Assembly (NCBI GenBank): GCA_033032175.1
Contig: CM065308.1
Coordinates: forward strand, 21,943,590-22,007,589
DNA: 64,000 bases
Source of the DNA: Saturnia japonica
Lineage: Eukaryota > Arthropoda > Insecta > Lepidoptera > Saturniidae
Direction: 5' to 3'
Each line of letters begins with the position of its first letter. Within the stretch, counting starts at the first letter, position 1. The translations under genes were made by a program, and so were the position numbers. Under the pieces are notes generated by a model that did no database searches, had not been told where the DNA came from, and worked only from the letters and a program-made list of their open reading frames with translations. This document shows, piece after piece, positions 11,521-24,054 of the stretch.

Positions 11521-12200
11521 CTAAGATAATAAATGTGAAATTGTGTATGTTTCAATAAAATTTGGCATATATATAGTCTCCAGGGCTTAGCACGAATGGT
11601 ATGTTGGATACTTTTATAATGTTTGGTCTTCAATGGCTCAGATTTCATCCAAAGATCTTGCCATGACTGAAAAAGTTGTGGTTTCGCAAGAGTGGTACAC
11701 AAGTCTAGAGAGAATGTCTTGGAGTGAGTATCACATCCATAACTTGAACAATTTTTTGCACAAATAAGAGCATTTTCATTTTCTACAATCCCACAATGGC
11801 CAGGGATCTAAGCTAAAATTACTTCTAAACCAAGGTTGTGACATTTAAACAATAGTTCTCTGGTTTTTAAATTCAAGGGAAAATTTAATTTTGAGTGAAT
11901 AAGAAATTTGGAGATGTCCTGCAGACAGCTCATACGAGACCGAAAAAAATATTAATTTGCGTAACTTGTGACACTCAACATTTATGCTACTACCTCAAAA
12001 AGAGTGCTACAGTTCTGTAGACTCATCTGAAAAAAAAGATGATAGTGAAGGTAATTTCAAAATAAATATAATTTTAAATTTTGGGATCCATAAAGCAGCA
12101 CCAACGTTATGGGGTAATTTGGAACCATCAGAGAACATACATTCATTATATAATACTGTGTTAAATTTTGCAGCAGGGTTATTTTTTCCTATTCCAAATT
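11508..12200 (-). pseudogene. LINE RNase H domain relic
   Basis: On the minus strand the first part reads FSDGSK...NVGAALW, matching the RNase H opening TDGSK...VGAA. A later part gives IPGHCGIVENENA and AKN, matching WxPGHxGIxGNExAD of RNase H carried by I/R1/Jockey-type LINEs. It then gives WQDLW and a C-terminal tail. Frames shift, and the W of the WIPGH motif is a TAG stop. The reverse transcriptase part is not present nearby. It is an old, dead fragment. Confidence 0.65.
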
Positions 12201-14408
12201 AAATATAATTTTTGGGGAATAAAATAATGCATTAAAATTTGTACTAAAAATAGGGCTAAAAGGGATATTGAAAAATACTGTTCATTAATATAAGAAACTT
12301 ATGAAGACTTTTTCTAAGACAAGGAAGATTTTTATGGGTCCAGTATTTAGAAGAATGAATTTTACTACAAAAGGAGTTTAATTCAAGAATTAGAGGGTGA
12401 TTACTGATTAGATACAGGAAGGACTTTATTAAAGAACCGGTCAGAAAGGAATTGCCTACGCAGAGATGATGGAGGTTCGAGACATTCTACTTGAAGAGTA
12501 TTTACTGGGGATGATTTCATAGACCAGACATTATTCTTAAACATTTGAATTGTAATTTGTCTAATTTTGCTACATGCGTATTATTGTCATCTATCTTGTC
12601 ATTATTATTGACATCGATAAAAATAGAATATAATATTCCGTACCGACGGCCAAGTTCTGTACCTATTCTTCTTTTTTTAATGTGCTAGTAATTTTTGTTA
12701 TACTATTTCCATTTCTTTATTTTCTCGATGACAGTTCTAATTTGATAGTTGTAGTGTTGTGACTAAGTAAGTAATGATATCGATCGTATATATCGTGACA
12801 GTGACGATTCATCAGATTTTGATTAAAATAAATAAATAAAGATTACCTGTCGTTATAATTATTTCGTTTCATTGTCGAGTACCTACCTATACCTACTTAT
12901 TTTACAACAGTTTCGAAAATTTTGAAGAAGTTGGCATTATCAATCAAGAATTAATACGTGTAACATCTTGTAATGAATTATAATATTAGTTAATAAATTG
13001 GTACAAAAGTATCTGGCAGAAGTTTAGTTTCTTACATTTTGTAAAAAATATCTGATCTGTTATCGTGTTACGTTTATCGATATAGCTCCACCCCTATCAG
13101 TTTCTCCAACTATGGTATAACCTTGTACGTGTGTAAACGTCATGTTTTTATAAAATAATGCATACATAATGTAAAAAAGATGCTCGTTCAAGTTTTCACA
13201 GGAGCTGTCATCGAGTAAATAAAGAAATGGAAATGGTATAAATAAATGTCATATAAAGGATGGAAAAAACGGACAAGACATGGAGGAAAAGAATATTAAA
13301 TATTTACGATATCAAAATTTACTCAATGAAAACATTTTTTTGTTTTTTGAAATTAATAACTGCTTTCACAGATTTTCAAAAAAAAAAACTTACCTATACC
13401 TGTTATCGAACCAACTAAAAAATCGAAAAAACCGACATTCACTATGTTATTTCACTGATGGATATGGTATATGATAAGGATAAAAGTCGAATGGACTGGA
13501 AAAATCTGATCTGGCTGTATAGTGTGATCTGAGTGCAAGGGCAGCAGGCGGAGGCGATACACGATTAAGATACGGATGAGAAAACACCTTCCACTGTTCG
13601 AAGCACCACAAACCGTCAGGTAGCAGACAAGTGCTGCGACCTTCCTTATAGAGTCATCACGTCTCAGTCCAGGATGCCACGCTGGAGTAGGCTTGCACAG
13701 TTTTAAGCTGCGTCCGGTTTAGTGGCTCCACGATGTGAAGAGTGATCGCCGTTGCAGTAGCGTGAAGTAGGGCCACAATTAAGGTGGCAACTCAAACTCT
13801 TAGGTCACCAAAACGCTGTCACGAGTCATTACACAAAAGTGGTAACAAATGCGATAATACGCTCTGAGGTAGGAGCCTGGGAACCTGGGAGGTTGCACTA
13901 TCTTGGAGGTCACCAAATAAGGGCCTTTAGCACCATAGCAGTGACAACGAGCTCCCAGGTTGCGTAGTCTTCGGAGTCACCAAATAAAGGCGGTTTGACC
14001 CATATCAATTATAAATTGGTTTAAATATAAATTCAAAGCCAAATGATAAATCGTCTTGTATTTCTTAACAATTGTCAAAACTCAATAAAAAGTTTGTACT
14101 TAAAGAGTATGATAACCATATATGCATATAGTAATAAGCTGATATTTTGTCATTACAAACAGACACTTCAATTTTATTAATTGTATAGATACCAACATTT
14201 ATTTTACCATAATTTTATTTTGTCTCCACTTTTAGGCGCAAAATATTGTAAATTATAATCTTTAAAAATTTCAATATTATGAAATCGAATGTTATGACTA
14301 AAATAGTCATCGATAGGTAATTCTTGTAATAAATTGTCTCTAAATCCCTATTCAAACAGCATCGACTTTATAGATGCTTTGTGAATAACAACCGTAAAGC
14401 TAAGCAAC
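12201..14408. other. Intergenic, no gene seen
   Basis: No supported gene. The block at 13500-14000 is less AT-rich and looks like old repeat DNA; the word GTCACCAAA recurs at about 13805, 13910 and 13976. A word near 13205-13245 (TGTCATCGAG, ATAAAGAAAT) recurs at 52245-52285, pointing to another dispersed repeat. Confidence 0.5.
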
Positions 14409-14410
14409 TA

Positions 14411-14442
14411 CAAGGTGTCCAGAAAGGGTATCGGGTATTTGT
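14411..14442 (+). repeat. Left terminal inverted repeat, DD41D element
   Basis: A 32-bp sequence starting CAAGGTGTCCAGAAAGGG, preceded by the target TA. It is identical to the reverse complement of 16018-16049. Confidence 0.95.
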
Positions 14443-14526
14443 TTTCGCGCCATATTCGAAACGGGGCGTCTAAAGGGTGCGTGGAGGGGTTCGTGGTGTC
14501 CGCCATTTTGTGGAGTTTTAGTCACG

Positions 14527-15942
14527 ATGGAACAGTACTCGGGGACGCATCGCGCATTTTGCGTACGAGCGTATTATCGTAATGGTGATTCAATAGTGAC
14601 TGCTCAACGTCTCTATCGTGCGGAATATCGTACACGCCACGCGCCAAGTGACGATAGCATTAGGAAATGGATCAGGATGTTCGAGAATACAGGTGCGACA
14701 GTTAAAATTCAAAACTCTCGTCGTCCTCGTTCAGTTCGCGATGAAGAAACAATTGAAGAAGTTGAGGCGTCGGTTCGTCAAAATCCGTCTTTATCCATCC
14801 GAAAGCGAAGCCAAGCGTTGAACATCAAAAAAATCGTCTTTACATTCTGTTTCGTACTCATATAAAACCTTATTATCAATACTCGATGGGACTGGCAAAC
14901 GCAGCTGACAGCTGTGATGCTTTATGTACTCGTCGAATTTTGGAGCTCTTATCGCGAGGCACGCAACAAGAATCGCTGTGCAAAACCGAATCTGAATTCG
15001 TATGGTGACCTGAATCGTGTCGGTGGATATCATCGCAAGTGTTGGAGCAGTCCAAGGTACGTGAGAGCATTGTATTTGTTCCAGCGCTATCGAGTTTTTG
15101 AACATCGTTTTTTACCGTATCGAAATTACCCAGTGTAGCTAAGCCACCGCTATTTCGGTTCGGTGCGGATGCTACACATTCGATTTTAAAGAAAGACTTA
15201 CATCTAAAAGCCTATAAAATTCAATTGGTTCAAGAATTGAAGGATACGGACTATGCTAATCGACTGAATTTTGCGAACGAAATGCTGCAGCGATTTAACA
15301 ACTTTAACAACATACTGTTCAGTGACGAAGCAAATTTTCACCTGAATGGTCATGTTAATAAGCAGAATTGTCGGTACTGGGCAGTGGAGAATCCGAGACG
15401 AAAGCATGAACGACCCCTGCATAGCCCAAAGGTCGTTGTTTGGGCCGCTATGTCTGCTAAAGGCATAATTGGTCCTTATTTTCATGAAAATCAACGAGGC
15501 CGAGCAATTAATGTGAACAGTGACCGTTATTGCGATATGTTGCGAAATTTTTTTGGTCCCAGAGTTGCAGGAGTTTGCAGGTTTCAACTCAAGAACGTGA
15601 TTCCAGCAAGATGGGGCCACTTGCCATACCTCAAATGACTCAATGGAAGTTGTTAACGAATTATTCCCTAATAAAGTCATTTCGCGAAGGGGTAACATCA
15701 ACTGGCCTCCCAGAAGCCCCGACCTTAGCCCGCTTGACTATTTTGCATGGGGATACCTTAAAAGTAAGGTTTATCAAAACAATCCGACGAATCTAACCCA
15801 GTTAAAGCAAAACATCAGGTCAGAAATGGCAGCAATATCGATAGCTATGTGTCAACATGTTATCGCCAATCTTCGTTTCCGTTTAGAAGAGTGCCAGCAA
15901 CGTAACGGTCATCATTTGGATAACATCATCTTTTCCAAATAA
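14527..15942 (+). pseudogene. Broken DD41D-type transposase
   Basis: The N-terminal part (14527 to about 14822) is a DNA-binding region with VRAYYRNGDSIVTAQ and SRRPRSVRDEE. Homology resumes near 15170 with DLHLKAYKIQLVQELK. It continues through the first catalytic Asp in FSDEANFHLNG (about 15320), the second in QQDGAT (about 15605), the third in SPDLSPLD (about 15718-15740), and ends at 15942. Between 14825 and 15168 lies a block of about 340 bp that does not belong to the transposase. A further frame change falls near 15595. It is therefore not functional as written. Confidence 0.85.
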
Positions 15943-16017
15943 TTCTCCAATTCATATGCTAATAATAAACAATAAACTTTTTTATTGCATACTAATAATT
16001 ATTGTTTCATTGAACTT

Positions 16018-16049
16018 ACAAATACCCGATACCCTTTCTGGACACCTTG
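16018..16049 (-). repeat. Right terminal inverted repeat, DD41D element
   Basis: Exact inverted copy of 14411-14442, followed by TA at 16050-16051. Perfect identity of the two ends implies a fairly recent insertion. Confidence 0.95.
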
Positions 16050-16300
16050 TAGATCTATGATGAATAAAATGTTTTGTAGTGACATCTAACCTCGAGTAGC
16101 GGTACTTGTTGCTAATTTTAACATTGCTGGAGTTTCGTATAAAAAAGGTCTATAGTGATTATATGCAAAATAAAATTAAGCCTTAGCTACTAATCAGAGA
16201 GTTTTATTTTGAATATACATTTCAAGTAACTTAACACTTTTTGCATTAATATTACTTTTAAATTGTGATTGGTGTTTTATTAGTAACAGTAGTATGTTTT

Positions 16301-19300
16301 CATCATCATCATCATCATCATCATTTCAGCAGCAGGACGTCCACTACTGAACATAGGCCTCCCCCATAGATCTCCAGAGCGACCGATCTTGTGCGGCCTG
16401 CACCCAACGGCTCCCAGCGACCTTTATTATGTCGTCTTTCCATCTAGTGGGGGGCCGTCCTATGTTGCGCTTTCCGGTGCGTGGTGTCCACTCAAGAACC
16501 TTTCTGCCCCAACGGCCGTCAGTTCTCCGAACTATGTGCCCCGCCCACTGCCACTTCAACTTGCTAACCCTTTTGGCTATGTCGGTTACCTTAGTTTGTC
16601 TACGGATCTCCTCATTTCTGATTCGATCACGTAGAGAAACACCAAGCATAGCCCTCTCCATAGCTCGCTGAGCGACCTTGGGCTTTCTTATGAGGCCCAC
16701 AGTAAGCGACCACGTCTCTGTGCCGTATGTCATCACTGGCAACACACACTGGTCAAAGACTTTCGTCTTGAGGCACTGAGGTATTTTGGACAAGAAGACG
16801 GCGCGCAGTTTCCCGAACGCTGCCCAGCCGAGTTGGATTCGACGACTGACCTCTTTTTCAATGTTGGACCTACCTAACTGGACTGTTTGTCCCAGGTAGA
16901 CATATTCTTCAACAACTTCTAGATAAGAGTTCCCAACTGATACTGGGGTGGGCACCACTTGGACATTCGACATGATTTTCGTCTTGTCCATGTTCATTTT
17001 AAGGCCCACCTGTTGAGACACTTTGTCGAGGCCATCGAGCATTGTGCCAAGATCTTCCAGCGATTCTACCATGACTACGATGTCGTCAGTAAATCGAAGG
17101 TGAGTGATGTACTCGCCATTGACATTGATGCCGAGTCCTTGCCATTCCAGGAGCTTGAAGGCGTCCTCTAGAGCGGCGGTAAACAGTTTCGGAGATATTA
17201 CGTCTCCCTGTCTAACGCCTCTTCTCAAAGGAATTGCCTTCGTGCACTGCTCCTGTACTCGGACCGACATGGTGGCGTTGTTGTACAAGCACTTCAACAC
17301 TTCGATATATCGATAGTCAATACGGCACCGCTGGAGAGACTGCAACACTGCCCAGGTTTCGACCGAATCAAAGGCTTTTTCGTAGTCCACGAACGCTAAG
17401 CATAAAGGCATATTATACTCCTCAGTCTTCTGTATAATCTGCCGCAGCGTATAGATGTGGTCTATGGTGCTAAAGCCTTTTAGGAAACCGGCTTGTTCGG
17501 GAGGTTGGAAGTCATCAAACTTGTGCTCGAGACGATTCGTGATGACCCTCGAAAACAGCTTATAAACATGGCTCAGCAACGAGATGGGCCGATAGTTCTT
17601 CAATAAGGTTTTATCACCTTTCTTGAAGAACAAGACCACCACGCTGCCACCCCACGTTTCGGGGGTTTTACCCTCGAGTATAACGGAATTAAAGAGCTTC
17701 TGCAGGACCTTAAGGACCGGTGTTCCACCCGCTTTAAGAAGCTCTGATGTAATTCCGTCATCACCCGGCGCCTTTTTGTTCTTAAGCTGCTTAAGGGCCA
17801 TTCTAATCTCGTACAGGGTGATGTCGGGGATATCTTCGGTATAGTGTCGGGTCAGCCCGGCTCTCGAATCTTTAGCCGGGCTGGTAACAGGCTTAGTTGA
17901 CGAGGTATATAACTGCCCATAGAACCTTTCGATCTCCCTTAATACCTCTGGCTTGGTGGACGCTACGCTGCCATCATCCATTTTTGGCTTCGTCAACTGG
18001 CTGTGCCCAATAGATGCATTCCTTGCGAACACTTTGGAGCCTTTATTCCGCTCTATCGTCTCTTTAATACTTTTGGTATTGTAAGACCGGACATCGTGTC
18101 GCAAGGATTTATGAATAGATCTATTGAGCTGCCTATAGGACTTAGCGTCATCGGAAGACTGCAGCGCCATACCACGCCGATCCGCCATGAGTTATCGGGT
18201 TTGATCTGATATCTTTTGAGTCCTATTGCTACGGTGAGTTTTAAAGAACTTGGACCCAACCGCATGGACAGTTTCTACCAGCCTATTACTAATATCATCT
18301 ACGGAGACGCAACTATCTATGCAATGGAATTGGTTTTTCAATTCGAGTTAAAAGCTCTCGGAGTTTTGGAGTTGAGCATTAGAGGGTCGGAGCGTAGACT
18401 TCATCAGGCGAGACCTTTCTATTTTTAGATTGATATTCAATGTGCCTCTAACCATTCGGTGATCACTGCCGGTTTTCACTCTGTGGATCACAGTGACATC
18501 ATTGAATATTTGTCCCCTCGTGGTCATGATGACGTCTATCTCATTTTTCCGTTGCCCATAACCAAATTGCTCCACTCCCAACTCTTCACCATCTCTTTTG
18601 CCCAGCTTTGCGTTAAAGTCTCCCATTACAACAGTGAAGTGGGTTTTCGAGGTATGTATGACCCTACTAATGTCCTCATACAAAACCTCCACTTCATCAT
18701 CAGGGTGTGCCGAGGTCGGTGCGTAAACCTGTAAGACCTTCAACGAATATCTTTTGGATATTCTGAGTATCAGGTACGCTACCCTGCTCGACACACTGAC
18801 GATGGTCACGATGTTGTTAATGAGAGACTTCCGGACGATAAACCCGACACCACCTAGGGACTTTTGGTCGCCCTCCCTGTAATAGAACAAGTTACCGGAT
18901 TTCATGATTATCGTGTCCTCACCCTCTCTTCGGACTTCTGATAATCCTATAAGATCGCAGCGTAACTTGTCTATTTCCTTTTCCAGCTCGACAATCTTCT
19001 CGTTTGTCCTCAAAGTGCAATTATTATATGTTGCCAGGGCCAGTTGTCATAGGGGTCGGTAGCTGGAACTCTTCCGGGGATTCTTAGTACTCCCTGCCCC
19101 GCCGTTACCATAGCCGCTACCGAAACTAGGAATAGCGGGGCCGCCGGGGACTGGGGGCCTGGTCGTTCTTGTCGTTTTCATAGGGGGATTTGCCCATACT
19201 CGCCACGCTGGGCATGCGGGTTGGCGAGTGCAGATATTGCTTTTTGTTGTTTAAGTGGGGGATGCTGCTGCCCATCCCCTAGCTTTTTTTCCCTTAGTCG

Positions 19301-19480
19301 CCTCTTACGACATCCACGGGTAGAGATGGAGGGGTCAATTCTAAGCCGGAACCACCACGGTACGATTTGCGTGCACGGTTTTGCTTGTGTGATTTTCGCG
19401 ACATAGGTCCCGTGATACAAGTGTACCAATTCCAACCTACTCTTTATTCCGTGGCTTTTACAGCTTCACCGGATTCACAA
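16301..19480 (-). mobile_element. RTE-clade non-LTR retrotransposon
   Basis: A minus-strand LINE of about 3.2 kb. Its 3' end is a trinucleotide microsatellite (CAT repeats on the plus strand, 16301-16325) instead of a poly(A) tail, as is usual for RTE elements. The upstream segment (19180-19480) includes TTAGTCGCCTCTTACGACAT, a word I associate with lepidopteran repeats. At 19453-19472 it carries a 20-nt motif shared with the Jockey LINE. One long endonuclease plus reverse transcriptase frame is present, with three stops. Confidence 0.85.
16344..19181 (-). pseudogene. RTE endonuclease-reverse transcriptase, three nonsense codons
   Basis: A single reading frame runs from ATG at 19181 to 16344 (945 codons). 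It is interrupted only by in-frame stops at 19047-19049, 18348-18350 and near 18194. The apurinic-type endonuclease shows LIGLSEVRREGEDT, VVMGDFNAKLG and GSDHRMVRG. The reverse transcriptase shows KKAPGDDGITSELLK, FVDYEKAFDSV, RRGVRQGDVISPKLF and the catalytic FTDD. The C-terminus has the typical GRPPTRWKDD tail. No frameshift is needed, so the copy decayed by point mutation only. Confidence 0.88.
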
Positions 19481-19769
19481 TATACTAGTTCGCGGCTCGT
19501 ATTATAATACCTGTACGTATTACGAATATATTTGTTACACCTCTAATCTATAGTCAAAATAACTTCGAATAATGGCACCCACCTCATAGATACTTCTTAA
19601 ATAATTAGAAAGATTAAAAAAAAATTAAACAAATAATTTGTTTGACAATTTTAATGAGTAGCAATACTAATGTAAGTTGTCATAGTCTTTTGACCACTTT
19701 TGACAATCGTTTTATCGTCTTTCTCTCTCTTTTTGACGTTTGTTGTTATCGTGCTGAATAGACGTAAAA

Positions 19770-21202
19770 ATGGTTAGTGTTTTTGTAAATTTTTATCGAT
19801 TTAAATCGTGTAATATTTGAATTTATATCATTAAAACGACTGTGAAAATAAAGTGGCATGTGTTATCATATTCATTAGTGGGTGTATTTCATCAAAACCC
19901 TTTAAAAATTGCAGGTGAACGTACCCAAACAGCGTAGGACATACTGCAAAAAATGCAAGTGCCACAAAGTGCACAAAGTATCTCAGTACAAAAAATCTAA
20001 GGAAAGGCACGCCGCTCAGGGTAGAAGACGTTACGATCGTAAACAACAGGGTTACGGTGGTCAGTCCAAGCCCATCTTCAAGAAGAAGGTAAGATTAGAT
20101 AACCTATACATACATTCGGCTTTTTCTTATCAAGATGAAAATAATTATTCATATCATCAAAAACAAGAATAATTTAGATAGACGAGAGAAATGTAGACAA
20201 AATGCTATTTACGAAATCTTAACTCAAAAGATTTTAGTCACTGATTTGTGTATTTACTACTTACACTACTTGCATCTATTATAACCTGTTCTATCATTAT
20301 CATTTTAATCATGTATATACATATAGTTACTAATTTAGTTTAATATATTACCCATTTTAATTCAACTAATTGTAATATTTACTAAAAAAAATTGTTGAAT
20401 TTAAACATTTGGGACAATAGGTGGCCAAATACGGATTTAACTCAATGTAGGTAATAATATAATCGTTGACACAAAAGAACTAAACTACATACTAGTTTTG
20501 TGTTTATGTCCGAAACAGGAAAACTGAGCATGCTTGAGAAATATTTTTGATATCAGAATAATACAATCTAGATTTATTCCTGTTTCATATCACCAATACA
20601 TTCTGATCTGCCATTTTGATCAGCCCTGATACTTCTCTTGGGTACAGAAGCTTTTTTCAAGTGATAGGATATGGACTGGCTGATATTGTAATTATATCAA
20701 CTGCTATTGAGAAGAACTTGTTATATGGATGTCTAACATAAACCTAGGTTCAGCATATTGTTTGTAACTGTAATAAACTTTGGTGAAGTATACATCATAT
20801 GAGCATGCTGATAGAGAGCATTTTCTACTGTTGGAACTGCCCAGCTACCATACTCATGATGTAAATCTATCAGGAAAGGCATGTAAATGTATTCCAGATT
20901 TCTTTGGCTGTATTACCATGATGATAATTTATTTTAAAATCTCTGCTCTTTAAGCCTTTTGTGCATTAGTCATAAAAACTACATATTTTGTAGCTGGACA
21001 TTTTTACTTATGTGTTGTTGTAAACAATTTTTCGTAATTTAAATATACATTATTATAATTTCAGGCAAAAACCACAAAGAAAATTGTACTCCGTCTAGAA
21101 TGTGCCGACTGCAAGGTGAGATCACAGGTAGCACTGAAGCGTTGCAAGCACTTTGAACTCGGTGGTGACAAGAAGAGGAAGGGACAAATGATCCAGTTCT
21201 AA
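19770..21202 (+). CDS. RpL36A: Ribosomal protein eL42 (RpL36A/L44)
   Basis: Three coding exons: 19770-19772 (the ATG alone, followed directly by a GTTAGT donor), 19915-20088 and 21065-21202. Joined they give 104 aa, the usual eL42 length: M then [20 protein letters not shown], a basic middle, and the second zinc-binding pair in [11 protein letters not shown], ending [10 protein letters not shown]. Four cysteines form the zinc site. The protein is a component of the 60S subunit near the E site. A pyrimidine-rich CTTTCTCTCTCTTTTT run just upstream (about 19720-19735) fits a TOP-type start region, as expected for ribosomal protein genes. AATAAA follows the stop at about 21210. Confidence 0.96.
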
Positions 21203-22186
21203 GCTGTCTAATAAATAAGATTATCCTTTATTTGGTAGTTTTATTTAGTCACAAAATAGATATACTCCTTATTTTTAAGATTATGTTTTAATTTTTTTCT
21301 GCCATATAAATTTATTTTCAATTTCATGGTCTTTATTTCAGTGATGGCCATATGTGTAAAGTAGTTAAAAATCTAAACCAGTAGAAAACAAATCTGTTCT
21401 ACTGAAAAATCTATCACAAATATTTGTATTTGGGTCTCGTCTTTAGATTTTTTTAAATTGCGTTATTATAAATTTGGATGATTTATGTACACATAATAAA
21501 TCAGAATAAGGAATATGATTTTAATTTAATCTCAAAGCCAACCTCACTTGCACCTTTGGTACAATTTAACGCAATGTAAATGGCAAAAAACAATTGAAAT
21601 ATAATTATGTTATGTAGGTAATATCTAATTGAACTGAAAACACACTCTCAAAATATTCTTAGTTAAAATCTGTCAAAGGGGGCTGGATATATCTAACTTG
21701 TTTCCAGCTATGTAGGTCATCAATGCTATATATAGTGTTTATAAGTGGAATAAAAGAATTATATATACTTACTGATAATCATTTTTTTAATTAAATTTAA
21801 ACCTTAACAAGGCATAAGTGCAAAATTTACTGGTAATTATAATTCAGTTATATCTTAATTCCCTATATTTGGGATTCTTATCTATAATATAAATTTTCTT
21901 CTGGCATAGATGAAGAGTTTATAAAAACAACAATGTAATTTCATAGGTTTATATAATAAAATTGAAAGTTATTATAATATAAATAAATATACACATACAA
22001 AATATATAATTCACAGTCATTAGATTCCAGTTGATTCAAAATACCTATGAATAGTTTATAACTATGTTAACCAAACATTGCATGACATGTACTAAACATT
22101 TTGATGTTATGCACCCAAGCATAGATCCAACAATCATCTTCATCATGCAAAAATCAAACCATGATACAAGTTAATTGAATTATCTG
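21203..22186. other. Intergenic between convergent genes
   Basis: AT-rich 3' flanks of eL42 (plus) and WASHC3 (minus). No gene or mobile element was recognised. Confidence 0.6.
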
Positions 22187-22465
22187 CTATTTATTCAAGA
22201 TTCTTTCAAACACCTCAGGGTCCAGTCCCTCTAACTTAACTTTTATTTTCACAGCCTGTACGGGCACTCCTACTTGAACCATTTTTAGGAATCTTTCATA
22301 TTCAGGCCTCACTTCAGGTTTACTGATCTCTTCTACTTTCAACTCTTCAGTATTGGGCTTAATTTCTTCTACTTTTGTTTCAATACATTTATCTTCCTCT
22401 AACTTGTCTTTTGATGTTTCATTGCTTGGTGGAATATCTACATTTAATTCTGGTATTGAAGATAA
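22187..22465 (-). CDS. WASHC3: WASH complex subunit 3 (CCDC53), last exon only
   Basis: The exon opens after a TTTATTTCAG acceptor (22466-22467) and encodes 92 aa to the stop at 22187-22189. It begins LSSIPELNVDIPPSN, matching the family segment just after the coiled coil. It ends with RPEYERFLKMVQVGVPVQA and LEGLDPEVFERIL, the conserved C-terminal motif of CCDC53. The protein is a core subunit of the WASH complex, which activates Arp2/3 on endosomes. The N-terminal exons should lie upstream (higher coordinates), where a BEL/Pao element and other repeats sit; I could not recognise them up to BCAS2. Confidence 0.85.
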   Translation of the reverse strand, partial: LSSIPELNVDIPPSNETSKDKLEEDKCIETKVEEIKPNTEELKVEEISKPEVRPEYERFLKMVQVGVPVQAVKIKVKLEGLDPEVFERILNK

Positions 22466-22872
22466 CTGAAATAAATTAAAAATCTACCAGTTTAAAGTGT
22501 TAAATAGAGAGCTTTGTCATTTGGGACTTAAGTAACAAAAGGATAACCAAACATGGTAAACTGTATCTATTTAATCACCATAGACCAAAATTACATAAAA
22601 ATAGTATATAATAAAGTATATAAAAATATATGTTAGTAGTAAACATGACGAATATAGTTATTCTTTTAAATTAATTTTGTACATGATACTATTATCATTC
22701 ATAGCTTTGTTAAATTCCACTGTTATATTATAACTGTCCAATGTATGATTTATAAATATTACTTACTATAAAAATCCTACAAAATTTTATCATCTTGTTA
22801 TTTATTAATATGTAAACAACATGTTGATGTGCCATGTATAATATATACCAGCGTTAAAAGTTCTAACACTAC

Positions 22873-23450
22873 TGTTAGCGACGCATAAGCCTAAGCGTAA
22901 TGATATAAGAATAACATTTGTAAATATAAGTTGTAAGGATGAATAATTTGCACAAACGATCAATAATTAAATGTTTGTAATGTTTTAAATATGTTACTAT
23001 AGCGCGTAGGTATGTAAAGACAGTATATAAGTCATGAAAATGTATGTAATCTAATAAAAATAATCACGTAAAGTACTAAAATAATATATTGTCAATAATT
23101 CATATTTTGTAAAAATTATACATAATGTTTCGCGTGATATAAGTAGAATAGCCTTCCGTATGTATTTTATAACGTGTGTAAGCTCAAATAGTACGTATAT
23201 AACGAGTCACAAGACGTTTTAAGGTTGCAATGTTTAATGCTTTATATCTCCCGTGTTTATTAATTAACCTATAATGTTAAAGTTAGTGTTTTTGAATAGG
23301 TATTTATGTCTACATTAATGTGAAATAGTTTTTATTGTAATTGAATAACTGTAATTAGAGATATTAACAATTTATTGTATTCTGTATACAAGTAATAATA
23401 ATAATAGACAGAGACAGCAACATTGCAACCACTGCGCATTACCGCGGTTA
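22873..23450 (+). repeat. 5' LTR of BEL/Pao element
   Basis: Starts TGTTAGCGACGCATAAGCC. Identity with the 3' LTR ends at CCGCGGTTA (23450). The next ten bases ACGGACTACA end in CA, so the true LTR may run to 23460. Confidence 0.88.
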
Positions 23451-24054
23451 ACGGACTACACCCAAATTTGGTGATGAGCAGTACGGATAGAGACGCCATC
23501 GTCCGTCTCGTTCTCCGGCAAACCATATAAAAGGCATTCTGCCGGGGCAAACGAGCGCACACGGGTACCACAAATTGAAGAATCAAGACTCAAGACTCAA
23601 GAAACTGGAAGTAACCGTACCCAGAAGATATAGTATTAACAAAGTGTATTGTCTTGAAGAATACAGCAAATTTTATTGTGGTGCCTGTGTGTCATTTCTT
23701 CGCATCTTCACTAAGTTCAACCCGCCAGCGACCCAGTCCATTCCGCTCCGTGCTACGTCATCGCCGCGCCTACCAGCAGGCACCTCACTGCGTGTGTGTA
23801 CCTTGATGTTTCGCCCTCTTCACGCCTAGTAGTTTCGGGTGTGAACAGGGTTGGTCGCACGCACTGGTTTCCAGACAGCTGGTTACCGTAGCGTGTTATC
23901 CGCCGTCGGTTATATACAGAGTACGAGGGAATCGTTTCCGTCGCGTAGATTGACGTAGCACATTGTATAATAGGCGGCCGGCTCCGCTTCGGGTCCGCGC
24001 TCATTTTAGTTTTGGTCCTTCGAATAGCCGGATTGGGTCCAGTGAACAGTGAAA

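Larger units (their letters stand above)
14411..16049 (+). mobile_element. Tc1/mariner-superfamily element, DD41D type
   Basis: Perfect 32-bp terminal inverted repeats at 14411-14442 and 16018-16049 are bounded by TA on both sides (14409-14410 and 16050-16051). This is the hallmark of the IS630-Tc1-mariner superfamily. The total is 1639 bp. Inside is a broken transposase. The spacing of 41 residues between the second and third catalytic Asp suggests the DD41D (rosa-like) group; that group call is an inference from counting. Confidence 0.9.
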
